Source: Herbaspirillum sp.
Lineage (GTDB): Bacteria > Pseudomonadota > Gammaproteobacteria > Burkholderiales > Burkholderiaceae_D
Assembly: GCA_028292625.1 (NCBI GenBank)
Contig: JAQGLY010000010.1
Coordinates: 1-64,000, forward strand
Reading direction: 5' to 3'
DNA: 64,000 nt
Each line of letters opens with the position of its first letter. Position 1 is the first letter of the stretch. The translations under genes were made by a program, and so were the position numbers. Below the pieces are notes generated by a model. The model was not told where the DNA came from, did not search any database, and worked only from the letters and a program-made list of their open reading frames with translations. Shown one piece after another: positions 45,858 to 54,607 of this stretch.

Positions 45858-47090
45858 ATGCAGACCGCGCAGGACAACGCCATCGGGCGGATCACCGAAA
45901 ACCGTAGCGCGCACTATGAGGCCTTCGGATGGCATCACTGGCCGGAATCGCCGTGGTTTTCCTATCAATTCCGGCGCGGGCTGGGCGAAAGCCAGGAAGG
46001 CGGCGGCGCCGTCAGTGAAATATTCCAGGCGGCTTCCCGCATCGTTCCCGGCGACGAAGAGAGCTGGCACGTCGAATGGAAGCGCATCGGCGACCGCAAC
46101 TTCGATCGCGCCGAAACCGCGGAGCAGGCGGGCCATGTCCGCACCGCGATGAACTGCTATATGCGCGCCGCCGATTACTACCGTCAGGCGGAATTCTTCC
46201 TGCCGCCCGACGATCCGCGCCGGCTGGCGACATTCACGCGGATGGAGCAGTCCAGCCACGGGTTTCTGCGGCATTTGAATCCCGCCGGCGAGGTATTGGA
46301 AATTCCTTACGAAAACGGCGCGACGCTGCCGGCTTATTTCGTCCGCGCGCCGTTCCCGGTGGCCCGGCAACCGGTTCTCATTTGCATGGGCGGTCTCGAT
46401 TCCATCAAGGATGAGATGTGGTTCATGCAGGCGCACGGCGCATTGCAGCGCGGAATTTCGGTGCTGATGATCGACGGCCCGGGGCAAGGCGGCGCGTTGC
46501 GGCGGCAAAACATTGTCAATCGTGTGGATACAGAAGTGCCGATAGGCAAATGCATCGATTATCTGGAAACCCGCGCCGACGTTGACGCCAGCCGCATCGC
46601 CGTGTGCGGCTCCAGCCTCGGCGGCTACTATGCCGCGCGCGCGGCATGTTATGAACACCGGCTGGCGGCCTGCATCTCGCATGGCGCGATCTGGAGCATC
46701 ACCGATCTGTGGGGCGATGCGCCGGAAGATCACGGTCTGGCGATGCATATCAAATGGGTATTCGGCCAGCCGAGCATGAAAGCGTCGATGGAAAAAGCGC
46801 GCGCCTTCACCCTGGAAGGGCATCTGGAAAATATGCGCTGCCCGTATCTGGTGATGCACGGCGGCCACGATGTATTGACAGTGTCGCAGGCGCGCAAAGT
46901 GTACGACTACGGCGTCGCCAAGGGCATAGATTGCACGCTACGACTGCTCGATGCGGAGGAGACCGGCGCCGAGCATTGCCAGCATGACAATCCGACGATC
47001 GGACAGGAACTGTTGGGCGATTGGCTGGCCGACCGGTTCGGCATCGACCAGCGCACCTTGCTGAAAACTTCCCATAACCCATTAATCTAA
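45858..47090 (+). CDS. alpha/beta hydrolase, 2,6-dihydroxypseudooxynicotine hydrolase/FrsA-like
   Basis: A 410-residue hydrolase with a helical N-terminal half (about 50-140) and a C-terminal alpha/beta fold. The nucleophile is Ser253 in GSSLGG; Asp338 (HGGHDVLT) and His373 (GAEHC) complete the triad. Architecture matches the C-C bond hydrolase of nicotine breakdown and its relatives (esterase/amidase FrsA-like). The ATG at 45858 has a weak GAAAG; a TTG at 45840 is alternative. First gene of the GntR-controlled operon, 10 bp before the amidase. The substrate is unknown. Confidence 0.8.
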   Translation: MQTAQDNAIGRITENRSAHYEAFGWHHWPESPWFSYQFRRGLGESQEGGGAVSEIFQAASRIVPGDEESWHVEWKRIGDRNFDRAETAEQAGHVRTAMNCYMRAADYYRQAEFFLPPDDPRRLATFTRMEQSSHGFLRHLNPAGEVLEIPYENGATLPAYFVRAPFPVARQPVLICMGGLDSIKDEMWFMQAHGALQRGISVLMIDGPGQGGALRRQNIVNRVDTEVPIGKCIDYLETRADVDASRIAVCGSSLGGYYAARAACYEHRLAACISHGAIWSITDLWGDAPEDHGLAMHIKWVFGQPSMKASMEKARAFTLEGHLENMRCPYLVMHGGHDVLTVSQARKVYDYGVAKGIDCTLRLLDAEETGAEHCQHDNPTIGQELLGDWLADRFGIDQRTLLKTSHNPLI

Positions 47091-47100
47091 AGGAAACAGT

Positions 47101-47736
47101 ATGAATTTCGGCGTTGATCAAGTGCGCGCGGCGGTGGTCGGAATCGACCTGCATCGCGGCCATCTGGATATGTCAGTCGCTACCATGCCGGCCGCGCCGG
47201 ATGTCGCCGCACGCGTGGTGGCAGCCAACAAGAAGCTGTTCGACTGGGCCCGCACGCAGCAGATTCCGGTCGTGCATTTGGTGACGAAATACCTCGATGC
47301 CGATGAAATCCGCATCAATCCATTCTGGCGCACGCGCTCCGAAGACCCGAACAATCCGCGCAAGAACGTGCTCAAGCACAATCTGACCGGCATGCCGGGC
47401 ACCACCATCATGCCCGGCCTGCACGATGAAAAGCGCGATTGGGTGATCGATACCAAGCGGCGCTACAACTGTTTCACCGCCACCGATCTGGATTTCGTGC
47501 TGCGCTCGCACGGCATCAATACGCTGATCGTCACCGGCGTCAATACCAACAGTTGCGTGCTGTCCACGGTGGTGGCCGCCTGTTCGCTCGATTATGCGGT
47601 GATCGTGCCCGACGATTGCGTCGATACGATGGATGCGCCGGCCCTGCACGGCGCCGCGCTGACCTGCATCCGGACCGCGTTCGGATTCGTGATGACGTCC
47701 GATGAAGTGATGGCCTTGCCCGAGCTGAGCCGCTGA
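47101..47736 (+). CDS. isochorismatase-family cysteine hydrolase (amidase-like)
   Basis: A 211-residue enzyme with the cysteine-hydrolase triad Asp16 (VGIDLHRGH), Lys119 (IDTKRRYN) and Cys152 (NTNSCVLST). Members include N-carbamoylsarcosine amidase, maleamate amidase, ureidoacrylate amidase and nicotinamidase; I cannot choose between these from sequence. AAAGGAAAC precedes the ATG. Its stop overlaps the LivH-like start (TGATG). Confidence 0.85.
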   Translation: MNFGVDQVRAAVVGIDLHRGHLDMSVATMPAAPDVAARVVAANKKLFDWARTQQIPVVHLVTKYLDADEIRINPFWRTRSEDPNNPRKNVLKHNLTGMPGTTIMPGLHDEKRDWVIDTKRRYNCFTATDLDFVLRSHGINTLIVTGVNTNSCVLSTVVAACSLDYAVIVPDDCVDTMDAPALHGAALTCIRTAFGFVMTSDEVMALPELSR

Positions 47737-48590
47737 TGTCGTTTACCGTCTTCCAGATATTCAACGGGCTGACCTTTGCCGCGTTGCTGTTCCTGGTGGC
47801 CAGCGGATTTACGCTGATCTTCGGGTTGATGCGCATTGTCAATCTGGCGCACGGCGCGATGTATCTGATGGGCGGTTATGTGGCGTATGCGGTCACCAGC
47901 ATGAGCGGAAGTTTTCTGCTGGGGGCGGCGGCGGCGGCGGTGGTGGTTGCCTTGCTCGGCTTGGTGGAGCAATCGATGCTGCGCTTCGTCAAGGGCGTCG
48001 AGCTGCGGCAGGTACTGATGACGCTCGGGCTGGCGCTGATCCTTAACGACGCGGCGCTGATGCTGTTCGGCGGCGATACCTTCAGCGTGCCGGTGCCGGA
48101 GCTGTTGCGGGGACCGCTGCGGATCGGCAGCTTTGTGTATCCGCGCTACCGCCTGTTTGTGCTGGCGGTGGGCATTCTGGTGTTCGTCTTGCTGTGGCTG
48201 CTGATGAACCGGACCCGCCTGGGCGCGCTGATCCGCGCCGGCGTCGATGACGCCGAGACGGTAGAGGCGATGGGCATCAATATCCGCAAGGTCTTCGTGA
48301 TCACCTTCATGCTCGGCATGGCGCTGGCCGGTGTGGCGGGCGCCCTGGGCGGTGCGTTTTTATCGTTGTATCCGACCGCCGATTCCGAAATCATGGTGTA
48401 CAGCCTGGCGGTGGTGATCATCGGCGGGCGCGGCAGTCTGGCCGGCGCCGCGGTGGGCAGCGTGGCGGTGGCGCTGCTGTCGACCTTCGGCCAGGTATGG
48501 TTTCCGGAGCTGGCGTATTTCGTGATTTTCGGGCCGATGGCGTTGTTGCTGGCGTTCCGTCCGCACGGCCTGTTCGGCCGGCCCAATTGA
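47736..48590 (+). CDS. Liv-type ABC permease (LivH family), catabolic operon
   Basis: A 284-residue permease with IFNGLTFAALLFLVASGFTLIFGLMRIVNLAHGAMYLMGGY, the LivH hallmarks with NLAHG in place of NFAHG. About eight TM segments are visible. Its start overlaps the amidase stop. Part of a complete importer (H, M, binding protein, G, F) inserted between catabolic genes, unlike the first Liv system in gene order. Confidence 0.88.
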   Translation: MSFTVFQIFNGLTFAALLFLVASGFTLIFGLMRIVNLAHGAMYLMGGYVAYAVTSMSGSFLLGAAAAAVVVALLGLVEQSMLRFVKGVELRQVLMTLGLALILNDAALMLFGGDTFSVPVPELLRGPLRIGSFVYPRYRLFVLAVGILVFVLLWLLMNRTRLGALIRAGVDDAETVEAMGINIRKVFVITFMLGMALAGVAGALGGAFLSLYPTADSEIMVYSLAVVIIGGRGSLAGAAVGSVAVALLSTFGQVWFPELAYFVIFGPMALLLAFRPHGLFGRPN

Positions 48591-48606
48591 GAGGCGCAGC
48601 CTAAGC

Positions 48607-49548
48607 ATGTATATAAGACCGCAAGTCAAATACGCCATCACCGCCGCCGTCGTGTTGCTGACGGCGCTGGTGCCGCTGGTGTTTCCGGGTTATCAGACCA
48701 GCCTGGCGACGCAGATTCTGATCTATGCGCTGCTGGCGATGTCGGTCGATATCATGGCCGGCTTTGCGGGCCGCACCCCGCTGTGCCACGGCGCCATCTT
48801 CGGCGTGGCGACGTATGTGGTGATGTATTACGTGACGACGGTCGGCGGCAGCCCGTGGATCGGCGTGCTGCTCGGCATCGCCGCCGCGGTCGCGGTGTCG
48901 CTGATCTTCGCGTTGCTGGCGGTGCGCACCACCGGCGTCTATTTTCTGCTGCTCACGCTGGCGCTGGGCATGGTCGTGTGGGGCGTATGCATGCGCTGGA
49001 CCTCGGTCTCCGGCGGCGAAAACGGTTTGCGCGGGGTCGCGCGGCCCGAAGCGCTGGCCGATCCGGCGACCTTCTTTTATTTTGTCCTGGCGGTGTCGCT
49101 GGTGATGACGCTGGCGATGTGGCGCTTCGTGCGTTCGCCGTTCGGTCTCACGCTCAAGGGCATCCGGGAAAGCGAATCGCGGATGCGCAGCCTGGGCTAC
49201 GACACCACCCGGCATCTGCTGATCGGCTTCATGTTTTCCGGTTTCATGGCCGGCATCGCGGGCGCGATGTATGCGTTCTTCAACAGCTTCGTCAGTCCGT
49301 CGACCGTGGCGCTGGCGCAGTCGGTCAAGGGTTTGCTGATGGCCATCGTCGGCGGCGTCGGCACCTTGTTCGGCGGCATCGTCGGTTCGGCGCTGATCGT
49401 CATTTTGGAAAATGTGGTGAGCTCTTATACGGAGCGCTGGTCGATGGCGATGGGTTTGCTGTTTGTGCTGACGATGATCTTTGCGCCGGAAGGCATTGTG
49501 GGAAGCGTGCGTGCGATGATGGGGCGCCGTGGCAAGAAGCAGGAATGA
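48607..49548 (+). CDS. Liv-type ABC permease (LivM family), catabolic operon
   Basis: A 313-residue permease with AMSVDIMAGFAGRTPLCHGAIFG in helix 2-3 and IRESESRMRSLGYDTTRHLL in the ATPase-contact loop. The typical NLLxGYxG is changed to DIMAGFAG. It follows the LivH partner by 16 bp. A gap of 118 bp without a gene precedes the binding protein. Confidence 0.87.
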   Translation: MYIRPQVKYAITAAVVLLTALVPLVFPGYQTSLATQILIYALLAMSVDIMAGFAGRTPLCHGAIFGVATYVVMYYVTTVGGSPWIGVLLGIAAAVAVSLIFALLAVRTTGVYFLLLTLALGMVVWGVCMRWTSVSGGENGLRGVARPEALADPATFFYFVLAVSLVMTLAMWRFVRSPFGLTLKGIRESESRMRSLGYDTTRHLLIGFMFSGFMAGIAGAMYAFFNSFVSPSTVALAQSVKGLLMAIVGGVGTLFGGIVGSALIVILENVVSSYTERWSMAMGLLFVLTMIFAPEGIVGSVRAMMGRRGKKQE

Positions 49549-49666
49549 AGATCGGCGAAGCGATCGCGCAACGATCGCAGCTGACCATGGCAGGAAATGA
49601 ATGACGCGAATGGGGAAGGGGCAATGGGGCCCGCTTTCGACTTATTTTTGAGATACGGGAGATGAC

Positions 49667-50932
49667 ATGATGGATCGTCGCAGCTTCGTTAAAAAAACCG
49701 CGGTACTCGGCGGCCTGGCCTTATCCGGTCCAATCGGCAATGCGCTGGCCCAAAGCACCAAGGGGCCAGTCAAGATCGGCTTGCTGGCGCCGATGACCGG
49801 CGTGGTGGCGTCCGGCGGCAAGGAAATCATCGAGGGCTTCAATCTCTACTGGGATGAGACCGGCCACAAGGTCGCCGGCCGCGACATCAAGGTCATTATC
49901 GAAGACGACGGCTCCAATCCCGACGTGGCGCTGCAAAAGGCACGCAAGCTGGTTGAGCAGGAGAAGGTCGATTTCCTGGTCGGCGATTTGCTGGCCAATA
50001 CCGGCCTGGCCGTGGCCGAGTACGTCAAAGGCACCGGCACGCCGTATTTCATTCCGGTGATCGCCGCCGACGACCTGACGCAGCGCAAGCGCATCCCGAA
50101 CGTGATCCGCGTCGCCGGCTACTCCGCCAGCCAGATGCCGCGGCCGCTGGCCGATTGGGCGTTCAGGAAAAAGGGCATGCGCAAGGTCATTACCATCGGG
50201 CAGGATTATGCGTTCGGCCACGAGCAGTGCGGCGGCTTTGCGCAGCTGTTCACCGAACTCGGCGGCACGATCCTCGCGCAGCACTGGTCGCCGCTCAACA
50301 CGCAGGATTTCAGCCCGTATCTGGCCCAAATCCAGAGCGCCAATCCGGACGCAGTATTTGCGATGGAAACCGGCGCCGACGCGAACCGCCTGATCCAGCA
50401 GTGGGAGAGCTTCGGTCTGAAAGGAAAAATCCCGTTGCTGGGCGCGCAGAATTTCACCGACCAGTCGGTGATCCGCACCGTCGGCGCCGAGGCCGAAGGC
50501 ATCATTACTTCGGCCCATTTCGCCGAAGGCAATCCGAACCCGGCGACCAAAAAATTCGTCGCCGATTACGACGCCAAATTCAAGCATCTGCCGTCGCTGT
50601 ACGGGTTTTCGCATTACTCCGCCGCGATGTGGATTGCTCAGGCGATCACCGCCGTCCACGGCGATGTGTCGAACCGGGCCGCCTTCCTCGACGCCGTGCG
50701 CAAGGTGGTGCTGACCAATTCGCCATTGGGCAGCGCGGTGAGCCTGGATGCCTACGGCAATCCGATCTACGACATCTTTATCCGCCAGGTGGTCAAGCGT
50801 CCGGACGGACGCTACTGGAACGTGCCGATCGATACCTATCCGAAAGTGTCGCAATTCTGGACTTACAAGCCGGAAGAATACATGAAGCAGCCTTCGTATT
50901 CGCGCACGTTCCAGGGCATCAAGAAATCCTAA
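49667..50932 (+). CDS. ABC substrate-binding protein of the catabolic operon, Tat-type signal
   Basis: A 421-residue type I binding protein (Peripla_BP_6) starting after the signal with VKIGLLAPMTGVVASGGKE. The leader DRRSFVKKTAVLGGLALSG has a twin-arginine motif, so it is likely exported folded by Tat. GGGAG lies 5 bases upstream of the first of two adjacent ATG codons. Sequence is closer to amide/urea-type receptors than LivK only in general style, so the ligand stays unknown. Confidence 0.87.
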   Translation: MMDRRSFVKKTAVLGGLALSGPIGNALAQSTKGPVKIGLLAPMTGVVASGGKEIIEGFNLYWDETGHKVAGRDIKVIIEDDGSNPDVALQKARKLVEQEKVDFLVGDLLANTGLAVAEYVKGTGTPYFIPVIAADDLTQRKRIPNVIRVAGYSASQMPRPLADWAFRKKGMRKVITIGQDYAFGHEQCGGFAQLFTELGGTILAQHWSPLNTQDFSPYLAQIQSANPDAVFAMETGADANRLIQQWESFGLKGKIPLLGAQNFTDQSVIRTVGAEAEGIITSAHFAEGNPNPATKKFVADYDAKFKHLPSLYGFSHYSAAMWIAQAITAVHGDVSNRAAFLDAVRKVVLTNSPLGSAVSLDAYGNPIYDIFIRQVVKRPDGRYWNVPIDTYPKVSQFWTYKPEEYMKQPSYSRTFQGIKKS

Positions 50933-50968
50933 ACGCATGCAATCGAACCCGGCCGCGCCGTTATCGCC

Positions 50969-51724
50969 ATGAATACACCATTTCTCGAACTGACTGGCGT
51001 CAGCATCCATTTCGACGCCCTCAAGGCGGTCGATAGCGTCAGCATGACGGTAGCCGCAGGCGAACGCTGTGCGATTCTCGGCCCGAACGGCGCCGGCAAA
51101 ACCACATTGTTCAATGCGATTACCGGCATGATTCCGGCATCGAAAGGCACGGTGCGGCTGGACGGCGCGGACATCACCAAGACGGCGCCGAACGGGCGCG
51201 CCAAGCGGGGCATCGCCCGCACCTTTCAGATCACCAATCTGTTTTTCGGCCTGACGGTGGAAGAAAATCTGCTGCTGGCCGTGCGCGGTCTGCGCCGCAC
51301 CAAATTCGCGATGGTGCGTTCCGGCCAGGCGCGCGGCGATGAGTCCGGGGTCGTGGATTCGGCCCTGTCCCGGTGTCATCTGGAAGCCAAACGCCATTGG
51401 CTGGTGAAGGAAATCTCTTACGGCGAACAGCGTCAGCTCGAACTGGCGATGTCGCTCACCAGTTCGCCGCGGATTCTGCTGCTGGACGAGCCGGCGGCCG
51501 GTTTGTCGCCTGCCGAACGGGTCGTGATGGCGGACGTGATCCGCGGTTTGCCGAAAACGCTGGCGCTGATTCTGATCGAGCATGACATCGATCTGGCGCT
51601 GGGCCTGGTGGACCGGGTGATCTGCATGTATCAGGGCGGCATACTGGTCGAAGGCACCCCGGATGAGATCCGCCGCAATCCGCAGGTGCAGGAAATTTAT
51701 CTGGGGAGACCGCGCGTTGCTTGA
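50969..51724 (+). CDS. Liv-type ABC ATPase (LivG family), catabolic operon
   Basis: A 251-residue ATPase with GPNGAGKTT in Walker A, GIARTFQITNLF around the Q-loop, ISYGEQRQLELA as the LivG signature and LLLDEPAAGLS as Walker B. No good ribosome binding site precedes the ATG. It overlaps the LivF-like start by 8 bp. Confidence 0.9.
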   Translation: MNTPFLELTGVSIHFDALKAVDSVSMTVAAGERCAILGPNGAGKTTLFNAITGMIPASKGTVRLDGADITKTAPNGRAKRGIARTFQITNLFFGLTVEENLLLAVRGLRRTKFAMVRSGQARGDESGVVDSALSRCHLEAKRHWLVKEISYGEQRQLELAMSLTSSPRILLLDEPAAGLSPAERVVMADVIRGLPKTLALILIEHDIDLALGLVDRVICMYQGGILVEGTPDEIRRNPQVQEIYLGRPRVA

Positions 51725-52418
51725 GATGATCGATATATCCGCCGCATACGGCGAGGCGACTGTGCTCGACAAGGTGTCGATGCAGGTTGCGGAAGGCGAA
51801 ATCGTGGCGCTGCTGGGCCGCAACGGCATGGGCAAGACATCGCTGGTGCGATCGGTCATGGGGCTCGGTTCGCCGCGTCTGACCGGCGGCAGCGTGCGCT
51901 TCGACGGTGCGGACCTGGTCGGGCTGCGCTCGCATGAAATCGCGCGCCGCCGCATCGGCTATGTGCCGCAGGGGCGCCGCTTGTTCCAGTCGCTGACGGT
52001 GCTGGAGCATCTGGAGATGCTCGACCGCGGATTGCCCGGCGCGTGGAGCGTGCGCAAGGTGTTCGACGCGTTCCCGCGCCTGGAAGAACGCAAGAGTAAT
52101 CGCGGCAATCAGTTGTCCGGCGGCGAACGGCAATTGCTGGCGATCGGCCGCGCGCTGATGACCGGACCGCGCATTCTGTTGATGGACGAGCCGACCGAAG
52201 GACTGGCGCCGGTAACGGTGGAGCTGGTCGAAAGCGTATTGACCGAGCTGCGTCGGCAGGGCATCGGGATTTTGCTGGTGGAGCAGAATCTGTACAGCGC
52301 GCTGGCGGTGGCCGACCGCGTGTATATCTTCGAGACCGGACGCGTGGTATGGCAGGGCACGCCATCCGCTTTGCTGGCCAGCCAGGATATTTTGCAACGC
52401 TATCTGGGCATTCATTGA
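51717..52418 (+). CDS. Liv-type ABC ATPase (LivF family), catabolic operon
   Basis: A 233-residue ATPase with intact Walker A GRNGMGKTS, LSGGERQLL and LLMDEPTEGLAP. The TTG at 51717 is chosen: GGGGAG lies 8 bases upstream and the protein then starts LLEMIDISAAYGE as LivF proteins do (MLE). Alternatives are ATG at 51726, or a longer frame from 51663 that would overlap livG extensively. Confidence 0.88.
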   Translation: MLEMIDISAAYGEATVLDKVSMQVAEGEIVALLGRNGMGKTSLVRSVMGLGSPRLTGGSVRFDGADLVGLRSHEIARRRIGYVPQGRRLFQSLTVLEHLEMLDRGLPGAWSVRKVFDAFPRLEERKSNRGNQLSGGERQLLAIGRALMTGPRILLMDEPTEGLAPVTVELVESVLTELRRQGIGILLVEQNLYSALAVADRVYIFETGRVVWQGTPSALLASQDILQRYLGIH

Positions 52419-52422
52419 CGGT

Positions 52423-52443
52423 CTGCCCCGCAGGGCGGGGCAG
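52423..52443 (+). repeat. intercistronic GC hairpin
   Basis: CTGCCCCGC, loop AGG, GCGGGGCAG: a perfect 9-bp stem in the 90-bp gap between the LivF-like and amidohydrolase genes. With no T-run it is more likely an mRNA stabiliser or processing site than a terminator. Confidence 0.6.
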
Positions 52444-52508
52444 CCGCTCCGCCGGAGATTCCCGGCTTCCCTTTCCCTTTTCTATTTTTATCATTACGGA
52501 GAATATGC

Positions 52509-53651
52509 ATGTTTCATACCTGTTCTGGCATCGCCGACGGTCACGCATGCGACCACCCGGACCACTTCGGCCATGATGCAGCGGGCGCCTCCGGCGACGC
52601 AGCGGCCCAGTCCGGGCTGAAGATGGCCCGCAGCAAAGGCAAAAGCCTGCGCATCGATATCCATTGCCACTATCTGAATACCGAAGTCAATGCCAAGGCC
52701 GCGCCGCTGCATCCGCATGAGAAAGAGCCGGCCATCATATTCGCCAATGCGATGACGAACGACGTCAATCGCAAGCAAATGAAAGACCGCGCCGCGCAGC
52801 TATCCGATGTCGATCGCCGCATCAAGGACATGGATCGCATGGGCATCGATATCCAGGCGGTATCGGCCGCGCCGTCCCAATATTATTACTGGGCCGAACC
52901 GGACATCGGCCTGGCGTTCTCGCGCGAAATCAACGATCGCATCGCCGAGATCGTCGCCATGCATCCGGACCGCTTTGTCGGCCTCGGCACGGTGCCGCTG
53001 CAGGACGCCAAGATGGCGACTGCCGAACTGGTGCGTTGCGTAAAAAAACTGGGCATGCGCGGGGTGCAGATCAATACGCAGGTCAACGGCATGGATCTGG
53101 CCGACAAGCGGCTCGGCCTGGATCGTTTCTTCGCCAAGGCGCAGGAACTGGACGTGGTGATCCTGATCCATCCGCTCGGTTTCGACAAGGGCGACCGCTT
53201 CGTCGACTACTACTTCAACAACGTTATCGGTAATCCGTTAGAATCCACCCTCGCGGTGAGTCATCTGATTTTCGGCGGCGTGCTGGACCGTTACCCAGGC
53301 CTGAAATTTTGCGTGGCGCATGCGGGCGGCTATCTGCCGCATTATCCGGGGCGCATGGATCATGCGTGGAAGGCGCGGCCGGATGCGCGGGTGACGATCA
53401 AGAAGAAGCCGTCGTCATATTTGAAGAAATTTTATTTCGACAGCATGACCTTCGATACGCGAATGCTCGATGGGATGATCGAACGCTACGGCGCGCGCCA
53501 CGTGCTGCTGGGAACCGATTATCCTTACGACATGGGAGAGGACAATCCGATCAAATTGATCGAAAGCGTGTCCCGGCTGACGGGCGCCGAGCAGGATCTG
53601 ATCATGGGCGGCAATGCTGCGCGCCTGTTAAAGATCAAGGCGCGCCGTTGA
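52509..53651 (+). CDS. amidohydrolase, ACMSD/COG2159 family, with His-rich leader
   Basis: A 380-residue TIM-barrel metalloenzyme. The metal site is visible as HxH (His52 and His54 in IDIHCHYLN), His in LIHPLGFDKG, the AHAGGYLPH helix, and Asp in LLGTDYPYD. Homologues are non-oxidative decarboxylases (ACMSD, gamma-resorcylate decarboxylase) or hydrolases. Before the barrel comes a 45-residue leader with five His and two Cys (for example GHACDHPDHFGH), unusual for the family. GGAG lies 7 bases before the ATG. Confidence 0.85.
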   Translation: MFHTCSGIADGHACDHPDHFGHDAAGASGDAAAQSGLKMARSKGKSLRIDIHCHYLNTEVNAKAAPLHPHEKEPAIIFANAMTNDVNRKQMKDRAAQLSDVDRRIKDMDRMGIDIQAVSAAPSQYYYWAEPDIGLAFSREINDRIAEIVAMHPDRFVGLGTVPLQDAKMATAELVRCVKKLGMRGVQINTQVNGMDLADKRLGLDRFFAKAQELDVVILIHPLGFDKGDRFVDYYFNNVIGNPLESTLAVSHLIFGGVLDRYPGLKFCVAHAGGYLPHYPGRMDHAWKARPDARVTIKKKPSSYLKKFYFDSMTFDTRMLDGMIERYGARHVLLGTDYPYDMGEDNPIKLIESVSRLTGAEQDLIMGGNAARLLKIKARR

Positions 53652-53686
53652 GCGGACATTGAGCTAACCTTAGGAGATTTTTAGGC

Positions 53687-54577
53687 ATGAGTGAGAAATT
53701 TTTATCGAGAAGGGACCGGGTTCCCTATCAGGCGATAGTCGATCGCCCTCCATTCGTTCTTCCGAACAACGCCCGCGTCGCGGTATGGACCATCGTCAAC
53801 ATCGAAAACTGGCTGCCGGAAAACGCCCAGCCGCGCATGGTGCTGCCGCCGCCGATGGGGCAGCCGCTGTTGCCGGATTTGCCGAACTGGAGCTGGCACG
53901 AGTACGGAATGCGGGTCGGATTCTGGCGCTTTGTCGAGGTGCTCAAGTCGCGCGGCTTATCGGCCACGCTGGCGTTGAACGGCTCGGCCTGCGAAGTGTA
54001 TCCGGCCATCTGCAAGGCGGCGCTGGACGCGGGCTGGGAATTCATGGGGCACGGTTTTGTGCAGAAGCCCATGCATAAGGTCGAAGACGAGGCCGCCGCC
54101 ATTGCGCAGACCATCGACGCGATCCGCAAGTTCACAGGCAAGCCGCCGCGCGGCTGGGAAAGTCCCGGATTGACGGAAACCGACCAGACCATCGATCTGC
54201 TGGCCGCCGCCGGCATCGAATACGTCGCCGACTGGGTGCTGGACGATCAGCCGGTGCCGATCAAGACTACCTCTGGAGAAATCGTGTCGGTGCCCTACAC
54301 CGTCGAGCTGAACGATGTGGTCATGTCGGCCGTTCAACAGCAGCCGTCGGACGAAATTTACCGACGCGGCCGCGATCAATTCGATCAGCTTTACAAGGAA
54401 GGCGCGACGATACCTCGGGTCATGGCGATCTCGCTTCACCCGTATCTGACCGGCGCGCCGCATCGCATCCGCTATCTGGAGGCGCTCTACGATCACATCC
54501 TCTCGCATGAAGGCGTGGTCATGTGCACCGGCGAGGAAATTCTGGATATCTATAAGGGCCAGGCCGGCCGCAAGTAA
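53687..54577 (+). CDS. polysaccharide deacetylase-fold protein, PuuE allantoinase-like
   Basis: A 296-residue NodB-fold protein of the PuuE subgroup. It has NVENW-type NIENWLPENAQPRM, WSWHEYGMRVGFWRF, LNGSACEVYPAIC and WEFMGHGFVQKPMHK, then GWESPGLTETDQTIDLL. Enzymes of this subgroup open cyclic amide rings (metal-independent allantoinase) in place of deacetylating glycans. In this operon it is a candidate ring-opening cyclic amidase. AGGAG lies before the ATG. Confidence 0.85.
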   Translation: MSEKFLSRRDRVPYQAIVDRPPFVLPNNARVAVWTIVNIENWLPENAQPRMVLPPPMGQPLLPDLPNWSWHEYGMRVGFWRFVEVLKSRGLSATLALNGSACEVYPAICKAALDAGWEFMGHGFVQKPMHKVEDEAAAIAQTIDAIRKFTGKPPRGWESPGLTETDQTIDLLAAAGIEYVADWVLDDQPVPIKTTSGEIVSVPYTVELNDVVMSAVQQQPSDEIYRRGRDQFDQLYKEGATIPRVMAISLHPYLTGAPHRIRYLEALYDHILSHEGVVMCTGEEILDIYKGQAGRK

Positions 54578-54607
54578 ATCGAGCAACACATTTTTTTGAG
54601 CTTAACC

